Part shown: positions 11,332-23,300 of the stretch, piece by piece
Numbering within the stretch: the stretch's first letter is position 1
Layout of the letters: each line of letters opens with the position of its first letter
NCBI RefSeq assembly: GCF_011386835.1
Contig: NC_088801.1
Coordinates: forward strand, 16,664,824 to 16,728,823
Reading direction: 5' to 3'
Length of the DNA: 64,000 bases
DNA from: Chrysemys picta bellii
Lineage: Eukaryota > Chordata > Testudines > Emydidae
The notes under the pieces: generated by a model
Told to the model about the DNA's origin: nothing
Seen by the model: only the letters and a program-made list of their open reading frames with translations
The model's database searches: none
Made by a program: the position numbers and the translations under genes

Positions 11332-14300
11332 CTGGAAAAGAGGAAACAAAAAGTCAGATGCTCTGCTTGCATTTCAACTATATGTAAATCTCAATAATAA
11401 CTGGGAAAACAAAGGTACACCTTTACCTCGATATAATGCTGTCCTTGGGAGCCAAAATTTTTTTTACTGTGTTATAGGTGAAATCGCGTTATATCGAACT
11501 TGTTTTGATCCACCGGAGTGCGCAGCCCCACCCCACCCCCCCGAGCACTGCTTTACCGCGTTATATCCAAATTCATGTTATATCGGGTCGCGTTATATTG
11601 GGGTAGAGGTGTATATTGAATTTGGAAACTCTATACTTGGTTTTGAATTACTGCTAAACAAATCCATACAACAGACATCACATTTTGCCATAAAGCCAAA
11701 TACAGTTTTCAATAAGAATGCTCATTTATAATAGTGTAACTATTATAAACAAATACATTTCATGACACTTGGTTGTCATTTGCTCCTTTAAAATCTTTAA
11801 AGTCTTCATTAGACTCAAAGGGGTTTATATTTGCTGCCCCAAATACATCAGTAGGTGTAATGAATGTGCATCAAGGATAAAATAGGATTCCAAAATGTAC
11901 CTAGAATGACTGAACCATGTTAAGTTTTATAACCAACTTACTGTGGAAGCCAGCATTGATCCTCCAAACCAAACTGCATATCTTTGCATATGATGCGTAA
12001 TGACTTGTACATCAATAGGTTTGGGCTACAAAGGAAAACAATTAAAACGTGCTATTACTAGCAATACTAAATAGAGTGTACATTTTTCTTTACAGATCTA
12101 AGTTTAGTTCTCTTAATTAAATCGTTTCTTAAACAGCATGTATATGTGCACGATGCTACCCTTACACAACTATCACACACCTACTATTCCCCCAAATAAA
12201 AACTATTTTAAAAGTTATTTTAAATTTCATATGGCGATTCCACCTAAACATAATCATAATAAAGACCAGGAAATTCCTAGCTGAGATGTGTGACATCACT
12301 TCCTAGTCTACAGCCACAGATTTTCCTTTTCTAAATTAGATCACCCACAAAGCAGCAGCATCTTCTTTACATTCACACAAAACGTACAAATTTTAACGCC
12401 AAACTTTCGACTGGTTGGAAACGGATGTTTCCTCACTGTCTGGAATATTGGTGTTGCAGGAAATAGTGTGTATGATGTAGTTTGATAAATGATGGGTATA
12501 TTTGGGTGTGTTGGTGTGAGTGCGTGAAGATGATTGAAATTTAGCAAGTGTGGTAGGTAACCTGTGGAAATAAGGTGTGTGTGTGGAAAAGAGATTTATT
12601 GGAGGGAAGCGAGGTGCTGTGGTTCTGCGAGTGTTTCAAGCAATCACTTTGAAAAGTTGTTTGCAACTACTAATAGTATTATTTAAAATGATGCAATAAG
12701 GAAGTCTATGTTTTGATTTTTCAATAATTGATTTACTGTTGGGGAAAACAAAGGCCTAGGAGGTGGTCTGGGATGGAGTCCAATATCTCTGTGCTGAGGC
12801 ATCCATGATTGAAAGGATGCACTAGGACATTAAAGCAACAGTGCCATGGGGAAGCCCTAGCTGTAGCAGGGCTTTGGCACAGGATGTGTGGCTCCAACAG
12901 TGCTGATGGTGTGTCAGAGTCAAGGCAGCAGTGCTGGAAAAGCCAAGTGTCTCTGCAGTTATGTAGTTATTGCTTGAAACACTCCCGGAACCATAGCACC
13001 TCCCTCACTTCCCTCCAATCTCTCTCTCTCTCCATGGGCAGTGGGTATCATAGGCAACGGTAGGCTGTGCCTTCCTAAAAAGCCTAGTGTGGCCCCACCC
13101 ACACTCCGCCGCCAGGCCAGGCCCCCTCCTGCAGTTCCCAGTCTAGAGTGCTCTGCCTGACTGGCCCGCCTCCTGCAGGAAGACAGGGAGGCTATGGCTG
13201 GGGCCACGCTGGGGGTGCTCTGGACTCCTGCGGGGAAGGAAGAGGCACAAGGGGAGGGGCTGGGGACTAGCCTTCCTCAACGGCCGGGTCACTAGCCGCC
13301 CACGTCTCCCTCCCTCTCTCGCACAGACCCACCTTATTTCCTCAGATTACCACACTTGCTAAACTCCAGTCTTTACAAACCCTTCAATCATGTCCCCATG
13401 GCTCTCATTGCTTATGTCCTTCATGCCCTTTGCTACTTAGGCCTGGTCTACACTGGTGAGGGGGGAGGGCAAGCTAAGTCGGTCTAAGTTACGCAACTTC
13501 AGCTACGAAAATAGTGTAGCTGAAGTCGACATACTTAGAGCTACTTACTGCAGTGTCTTCACTGCAGTAGGTTGACTTCTGACACTCCCCAGTCGACTCC
13601 ACCTATGCTTCTCGCTCCGGTGGAGTACTAGAGTCGATGAGAGAGTGCTTGATTTATTGTGCCTTCATTAGACGAGATAAATCGATTGCTGCTGGATCGA
13701 TCGCTCCGAGGGTAAGTGTTGACATGCCCTTAGTCTACCTCCCTGCCTCCCCATAGATATATAAAGATCACTACAGATGACTCAGGCATGCAATGTCAGA
13801 AACAGAAAGCAGTTGACTAATTCAAGCAGTTCTGTCAGCTAGTCTTAGCGAAAACTCAGTTAGGTTATTTTCAATCAGGGGAATACGTGTGTGTGTGTAA
13901 TTTTGAAATTTCAGTAATAGGTCCTGAAGAAGAGCTCTATGTAAGTTCATAAGCTTGTCTCCTTCACCAACTGAAGTTGGTCCAATAAAAGATACTACCT
14001 CACATAATGTCTCTCTAATATCATGGACCCAACACAGCTACAACAATACTGAAAACATTATTAGAATGTGTGAGAGATGCTTAGTGTTTGTAAGGACAGT
14101 AATATAGCTAGAGTAACCCAAAGAAATATAAAACATATCCAACAAACGCTGCACTGAAGTTAGATTTAGGGCCTAATTTAGAAAAAAACAGAAAGAATAG
14201 ACATTCATTTTACCTCACATTTTCCCAGACAGTTGTTTGTTGTTGTTTTGGGGGTTTGTTTTGGTTTACAAAAAGCAAGGTCAAGGTCAGCATCTCATCA

Positions 14301-17300
14301 TAGGGTAGAGTGCCCTCCCCCCATAACAGGAGTAAGCCCTATCCCCTATGGGAGATGGAGGGTGTCTCTACACTTCAATTAAAAACCTGCTACTGGCCCA
14401 TGTCAGCTGACTCGGGCTCAGGGGGCTCTGGCTAAGTGGCTATTAATTGCAGTGTACATCTTTGGGCTCAGGCTGGAGCCTGGGCTGTAGGGCCCTGCGA
14501 GGTGGGAGGGTCCCAGAGCCTGGTCTGCAGCCCGAGTCCTAACATCTACTCTGCAATTAAACAGCTCTCCCCACCCCCGAGCCCAAGGGGTGTCTAATTG
14601 CAGTGTAGACATACCCTGAGATTTCTACAGCTCATGACTACAGCAAGGGATGGGCAGCCCAGCTGTGAAGCAAGGGAAGGAGCACCATAGGTCTCCAACA
14701 CACAAGTATTGTGTGGGGACTATTCTCAGGAGTCCATTACAGTACATTAATCCTTGTTAAAATAACCCAGAAGATCTTTATATAAAAGAAGAATCAACTT
14801 TAGTTCAAAATGACAACACAAACAGAAGAGTGTCATTGCAATAATTTGTTACTTAAGACCTAGAATTTCCAGTAAAAAAAAAAAAAGCATAATAAAAAGA
14901 GATAGACGTGAGTCATGAACATTAAGTTTAATGTATTGGCTAAGGAAACAAACCTTCAGTCTGCCACCACTCAGTTCCTCACTGAGTTTCAGCCGGGCAT
15001 CAACAGTTCTTTTCAAATCTCGTTGTAAACGGCGACCAAAGTCCCTGAACATGGTCGAACCTCCAGAGAGGACGATATTCTATAATGAATATGCATATAC
15101 ATTAGAAATAGGTCATTATGTAATTTTAAGACTATCAAAAGTTAGTTATTAGTCTTGGACATAAGAGTGAAGACAGACGCTGATTATTATAATTATATTA
15201 AGGGTGCTTCCTGTTTACAAGGACTCGGACCTAAATATTTGACTGATTAGTGATTTCAGGTGCCTCCATTTTTGGGTACTCTATTGGAGAGCAGTTACTG
15301 GGACTGATTGATTTTCAGAAGTTGGATACTTAGCATTTCTGAATATTAGACCTCTTTAGGGTGTCGATGTGGACACCCAATATTGTGGCATCTAGAATTA
15401 CTAGTCACTTCTAAAAGTTAGCTCCTCGATATTTATTCAGCCCTGGACATGGATATTCAACCTATGGTCACCAATTTTACATGGCTTTTTAAAGTTATTA
15501 CAGAATGTTTTAAATTATTCAAATTTCAAAACGTTAGATAAAATACCACACACAAATTGGGCTATTACTCTGAAGAAAGGTAAATTGTATAAAAAAAAGT
15601 CTAAAAATCCCTTTGATCCCTACCATCATCTTTTCTTTCCCCTCCCCCCCCATTTTAGTCCTTTTCCTCCTCCTTTTTTTAAACAGTATTACAGTCCTGA
15701 AACATAAAAATAGATTAAAATGTTCAAACTGCAATTCTGGTTAAAATTAAGCGGTTAGTGAAAATGTCTTCACTTTGAGTGGTCTTCTGTATGTTAGAGC
15801 CAATGACCGTGCAGTTTGCTTTTAATCAAAAACTACCACCAAGTCTATAACAACTATTTCAGTATAAAAAGATGACATCTATATCTAGTAAAGGACATGC
15901 ATGTTTGGACCCCACTGAAACAAAACTATTTTAAAATAACTTCACTTTTACTGACCTTATACAGAGGACGTCTAACATCAATAGGACAATTCTGAATAAC
16001 TTCATCTACTACTTCTGAAATGGGTTGTGTGAAGTCAGGATTAGCAAACTAAAATCAGAAGTCAAATTGAATATAAAAACAGCTGTAATGAGGTAGCTAA
16101 CACCACAATTTTAAACCAATATACTTTAAAAATCTTGCCGTTTTAATTCGAAGAACAAGAATCAAAGTGCAATTTGAAACAGCAGTAATTATTTTCTGGC
16201 TTTTAGAAGCAATACACTTTTTCTTGACCTACTATGTGTATGCAGGTTACCCAGGGGATCCCAGGAAAGTGAGAAAAGAAAGCACTCAATTAAACTTGAA
16301 AGAGGAAAAAAAGCTCATTAGTAGTAGGGAGTCAGAGTACTTGAGAGCAACATGTAATAGAAAGAGAGAAACAGAAAAAGGCTGGGATTAATCCCAGACA
16401 CGTCCTTAATTGAAAAAGCAGTGTTAGTACACGCAGGAGTAACAGGAAGGATATTCTGAGTTGTTTCCCCCCTTCCCCTTCTCCTGCACATTCACAAATG
16501 GAAAAAACGGTCAAGTCAAATGCTGCACCGTTTATACCAAACAGAAGAAGGGGGGAAATAAATGAAGCAAGCCATCTTATTGCACTACATGTGTAACCGT
16601 TAACTAATACAGGAAACAGAAACCTGAGTATTTATTTTAATGGCCATTTAGTAAAAGGTTAAAAAGAAAAGAAAGAAGTGATTAGATTTTTTTTTCCATT
16701 TTGCCAATTGTTCTCTTGTACTGCTTTCGTAAATTTAACAATTCTTTTGCAACAGTTCAAAGACCTCCCACACTTCTCAGAGGCTCAGTACTGAAGCGCA
16801 CAGTTTAACTCAGAATGAGGAAGTGGCCATGATAACAGAATAAAGAAAGAGAAGGGACTGAGGAAGAAATAGGTAGAGTTATTCCTATCTGCTTTTTCTA
16901 AAATGACCCTGAAAACAGGGTGAGTGGCACAGAATTGGAAATGGGAGGGAAAATTTTTAATGAAATGAAAATTGGTATTTTAAATGACTAGACAGAACCA
17001 TGCACGATGGGTAATAAGAAATTTAATTTTAAAAGATAAATGCTTAGCAAGAAGGAGAGGAACAATAACCCATATTAGCAATCCAATTATTTAAAATGTT
17101 CTAGGGTTATACTGTGTTTGACTGCTCAAGTGCTGTAATTTATATACTGAAAGGTTACCCAATATCAAGAAGTAAAACTCACTCGCTTTTTACAACAGCA
17201 ATTATCTACTTTAAAATGTAAACTGAGATAGGCAAGTTTTCACATCTTTCAAATGCATTTAGATTTTAGTGTACCAATTTTAAACCGCTGTTCTACAGCT

Positions 17301-20300
17301 TGAACTGAAAAAATCTGAAGACCACTATAATTCACACCAACTTACCTCAGGATGAAAGAAGATCTCCGGCCCCAGGAATCTCTCATAACCAACATCAATG
17401 GTGAATTCTTTCTTTGAGATTGCATTGATTCCGGTATACTGTTTAATCCATTTTGTACCATCAGTGTCATACTTGTTGAATTCTTTTACTAAATCAGGGC
17501 AGACATAACTAAAGCGCTCCTGAAAATTAAATATACACATTTGTAGAAATCTTCCCCAACACAGTAGAAAAAAAAAATGGTATGTACTTACAATATGGAG
17601 CTGTTTGAACTCAATTAAATATAGTACAAATAAGGCTCCTTTTTAAAAATGGTTCAGGCTCTTGGAAAGAGTTGGAAGCTAGTAAGTAGCTACACAGAGT
17701 ACAAAAAAAAAAAGGTTCAAGCGACACTATGTACAATTAAATAATTGTAATCATTTCTATGTATCACTGGGAGCAAGTAGCATGCTTTGACCGGCTAAGT
17801 TGGTTTTGATTCCATTTTTCCTCAAATTTTGATGGTAATGAAAAATGAGTACTAAATGTATAATGTACTTAATAGATGAACATCCTTCAGTGGATCAGTT
17901 ATAACAGATTTGTACTGCCGGGGGGGGGGGGGGGGGGAGGAAGGGGAGACAGCTACCTATGCAGAAGAAATCATAAGGACATAAGAATGACCATTCTGGA
18001 TTAGTATCTTGTCTTCTGACATTGGCCAATGCCAGATGCGTCAGAGGGAAATTATTGAGTGATCCATTCCCTGTCGTCCAGTGCCATCTTCAGAGGCTTA
18101 GGGTCAGTCAGAGCACAGGGTTGCATCCCTGACCATCTTGGCTAATAACCATTGATGGACCTATCCTCCAAGAAATTAAATCATTCTTTTTTGAACCCAG
18201 TTATAGTGTTGGTCTTCACAACATCCCCTGGCAGCAAGTTTCACAGGTTGACTGTACATTGTGTGAATTAAAAAAAGATAAGTCATTATGGCTTTTCATT
18301 TACAGTTAGCACCAGGAGAGTTTCCAGTTAAGTATTACAATAGTTACGTTTCAGGGGAAAAGATGGTTCTAGACTGACACTGGTTTATTAATATCACGTT
18401 ATATTTTAGGTAGTTAAATATCAACATTTATATTCTCATTTAGAAAAAGATAATTAAGAAGGGAGTCATTTTTAATATGATTTTTTAAAATAAATTCATA
18501 CTGTGGTATAACTTTGCCATTCATTAATTTTCATTTTACCTTCACTGCTTTAGCAGTTTCCAAGGATTGCTCAGGAGGAATTCCTACTTCTCGCTCTCTC
18601 AGCAGTTGCTGAATGAAGTATGTTATATCTCGTCCTGCAATTGGAATATGTTTGATACAGCTGCCAATCACATAGCCTTCAGCCTGGAAGTAACATTAAT
18701 TTGGAGAAGGAGAAAGAAATGCTTTCCATCAGCTTCCAAAAAAAGAGTTATTTATTGAAGCATATAGAGTGCGATTCTGAAAATGCTTATTCATATCCTT
18801 ACAGGATTGGGTCCTTCATTACCACAATTCAGATTTATCAGAGTTACATTTACACACACAATCCCTCTCATAATCTTGTACCCTTGATGGAGCCCAGAGG
18901 ACACTCCCATTATTCATAGTTCTTTATTCTCCATTTCTGAGGCCCTGCATTTGGTTACCATTCTTACAGACAACAGAGACCAGACACATTCATTCTGTCA
19001 GCACTTAAAGTAACAACTTCTTACTCTCTATATTTGCTCCTTAAGTCAGATAAAGTGAGTACCACTGAGTGATGGGAGACATTCCCTCACCCATTACTGT
19101 TCAATAGCACTCAAGAGTTGTAGGCATAAGTATGCAAGAGTTTACAATTTACATAGGCCAAAGAGATGGGAGTTTTGAAGATCGTGAGGAGACATAACAG
19201 TCCAGCAAAGTGATCAAAATGACATTTAGCACATCACATTGGTCTACCATTTTTATAATTTTTCATTCCACCCTCCCTTATCCCCACATGTCATAGAGAA
19301 GGAAAGAGGAGGCAGGTGTTGAATTCTATCATAAAAGTGATAGGATATTTGTGTTCATGAGGATTCATTTTTTAATTTGCCTATGTTTTAACAGTAGATT
19401 AGATTCCCTGACCTTTAAAAAGGAAGCTCAAACCAGAAGACTTAATTATTCTATTATCTGATATACTGTTTGTACAGCATATGCAGCACTTTTTACAGTA
19501 ATAAAAGATTATTTGAAATGTCTTAATTATTCCAAGTTCTGCATCATCTCTGAAATTTAATAATGAGCTAAAACATTTTGTAAGTAGCAAACCCACACTC
19601 AAAATTTGAATTTTTAACGAAAAACGATCAAAATGAATAGTCACATGTCCCATTGTGGAGATTACATTTTCATCTATCAATTCCTTTTCATCTACTTACA
19701 TGTTTTAACTACAACAAAAGCCATCTCCTATATCAATGTTCTCTTCAGCAAGGTTACAATGCGTGATATAGCATTACATTATGCGGCTTTGATATTTTGA
19801 AGTATACTTACCACAGGAATAACATGAGTAACACCATCTCCACTGTCTATAACTGTGCCAGTCAATGTCCGTTCTCCTACCTGTCTCGATGTCCAAGATG
19901 CAGCTAAGGCAAGGACAGCCTTGCAAAAGAGAAAGCAGAATTTGAACCTTTAGTTTTACATTGATGCATAAAGCCTATACTGAAGTTCCTCTACAGCTGA
20001 TGTTTTATACCCTTTGAATGAAGGTACAAAAAAAAAAGCCAAAGTGAACAAAGTCTATTTAAGCACAACTGAATCAAAATAACCTAAGCCCTCAATATTT
20101 GAATACTTTTCATTTTTCCTTTATATAGAATCAAAGAATGAAACTTACAAAATTTGTCAGTAAGTTTCAGTATAAAAATGAGAAAAAAATATGACTTTGT
20201 AACAAGTACATCTGATTTTGACACTATTGTAGCATAAATTACCATGTACTGAAAAGGGAATTGAAGATGTATTGTGTTCTAAACAAAAGCACTAGAATTA

Positions 20301-23300
20301 GAGTTTGGCATTTAGTTAGTTTCTTTTTGTAGGCAAATACACTTATAAACTAAGGGATAGATCAGTGGTTTTCAACCTTTTTTCATTTGTGGACCCCTAA
20401 AAAATTTCAAATGGAGGTGGTCCCTAGGGGTCCGCGGACCTCAGATTGAAAACCACTGTTCTATGGTAACAACCATCTTTCACAGACCTCTTAGACATAG
20501 TCTGCGGACCCCAGGTTGAAAACTACTGGGCTAGATCCTCTGTTGTTGTAAACTGGTATGGTTCCACTGATTTAATTGAAGCATGTAAGTTTAAGCATCA
20601 ATTCATGTTCGAACCTCCCTGAAGTGATTTACACAAGCAAGGAACATCAGGTTGCATTTCTACTGTCTGAAGTGCTGGAGGAAATGAACTTCAAACTGTT
20701 AGGAGACAAAATACATCATCCTCTCTATTCCTCACACACTGTTAAAAAAAAAAACATTCAAATTGGAGAGCAGGACACTACTGGCAGAAATAACTATATA
20801 ATGATAGGTGCCACTTGGAGAGGTCTACACAATTATATAAATGAATGGTGAATGCATGTTTGAATATCAAGATTGCTGCCTGACACAGTACTAAGACAAA
20901 CATCTGTTCAAGGAAGTGTGAATGAAAGAAGTGGAACATAGTTTATATTTTGGAGAAATGGGATGGTCTAGACCTGTGGATGAACAACTGATAGAAAATG
21001 TGAAGGAATCTAGATGAACCTATATGTGAGCCAGTATGATGTTCTCCAATGGCAAATTAGTACCTATATATTTGTTATTTGCATATTTGATTATACACCA
21101 GGATCAAGTAGTAAAAAGCATAATCACAAAATTGAAACAGATTTCTAAAGGGAATCTGCTTAAGTGCTATTGTGTTCCATCTCAAACAAATATAAACTAT
21201 ATCATGCTCCTAAAACAAAAACTCCTAAGGAAACAGATCAATGCTTTCTAAAAATAAAAATTTTCACTAAAGCTCAAGTTATACTAAAAGGTTATTCAGA
21301 AAGAGATTTGTAATTCACTAATTTGTGTGCATTAGTACCATTTATGGATTGGAAAACAAAAATGGAGTGGCGGAATATCTATAAAAAACAGCTTGCAAAA
21401 AAAAAAAAAAAAAGGCATATTGATAGTTCCTGTCCCTAATGTTTTCTAGCCACAGAACAGGCACAGCACAGAAATACCGCAGTGCAAGTTCTGCAAAACA
21501 GAGGTACTCCCATCCAAAGGGCTGCCTGTAGACATGAAAGACAAATTCCTGTTCATGGCCTATTCTGTTCTTGGCCTATTACCACTTATTATGGTGTGTT
21601 TTCTCATGGGAAACCTGTCCTTCACGAACTGAGTTGAAACCACCAGTTCATTTTACATAATATCATTTGGCTGCTAGCTGGAGTAAGTATTTTTGACCAC
21701 TATGCTGGATTTGAACCAGTCACCCAATGAAAACCTCTAACCCAAATACCAATCTCCAAACCAGTAGAATTATGCACAATTTTCTCATTGTGTTTAAAGA
21801 TCATTTAAATTAAAGTTGAGAAAAATCATCTTTCCTTCCCTCCACTTAACAGTTGCATTCTCACCTGAACAGCAATGTACAGTCCTGGAACGTTGAAGGA
21901 CTCAAACATTATCTCAGCAGTATATTCCCTATTTTCCGGAGTATTTAGTGGAGGTTCAGTCTGTGTGACAGAAGTGATTTTTAAAATCAATTCAAATCCA
22001 ATACTTGCATTTATTCAGATTTTATAAACACCAAGAAAAGTTTTCAGGTTGTGAGCTTAATAATTTACCCAGGGTACAAATAGCAGGAATTCACACTGTG
22101 CTTTAAAAAGCTATCAGCAAACTGTTTAATTTAGTAAACCTGTCAATTCCCATGAAGGCTAGAAAACTAATCCAAACTGCACCATAGGGATATCACAGTG
22201 TGTGTCGTCATGCAGGAACACAAAAGTGATGTGAAACTCAATTCTTGCCGCAATTTACCAAGATATATTGGCGTCCTCTTATCATGGGCAGTTATTTCAC
22301 TGCAACATTGGATCCATTGACAGAATAGTACTATCATCCAAAAAAAGGACTGTTGTATATTCCAAGTATTTTGATAGCTCCAATTACAAAGAGCCTATTT
22401 TTTCTCAGCCATTCACCGAACTGAACATGAATATTATGTTCTATTCTCTTCTCAAAGGCAATATCAGAAGAAGATAGTCGCTACCATCTGAATAAATTAT
22501 ATTAAAGGGAGACTGGGACAGAATACATATGATGTGCTACTATCGTAAACTTGGACTTATCGCAAACTGTTCTTTGAAAGTATGCATTCTGAATGTTATA
22601 TGAGTGAGGAATATTTAAAGAAATAAACATAATATTTGTTGCTACCAGTTGCTTTCGTGTAGGCATATGCTACAGTTCCAGTAGGAGGAAGAATATGGAT
22701 TTCAACCTGCAACCCTCATTGAAGTTCCACTGATTTCAATGAGATTCAATGTGGCTGGTTAGTGGATGCAGATTCACACTCTCTATTCATGGAACAAACT
22801 ATGGTTGTGATACTAGAGCCATTTTCTGCATTTACCTTTTTTATATATGAAAGTAGGGAAATTTTCAAGAAGAGTTATAAATTGGTCATGAATAAATTTA
22901 GGCTGGAAATTGGAAGAGTTTCTAACCATCAGAGGAATGAGATTCTGGAACTGCCTCCCAACAGGAGGAGTGGGAACAATTGCTTAGCTAGGTTTAAGAT
23001 GGAGCTTGATGAATTCATGAACAGGATTAAACAACAAAGGCGGCCTGTGACAGCAGTGAACTGATCTTAATGATTGAAAAAGTTCATTCCAGTCCTATGT
23101 TTTTAAACTTCTATATGTATATATATATTTTTTTTTAAAGAGTCTTGTAAAAAAAGACTGAAGTTGTGGGCAACTTGACAAGTTAATTGTAGCTAAATTG
23201 TGTAGCAAATTCAATGATCAAAATCCAAGAAAAAGCTTAGAGCAACAGTTGTGAGGAATTAAGAAGGCTCAGACCTTGCCCCAAATCCAATCATAAAATG

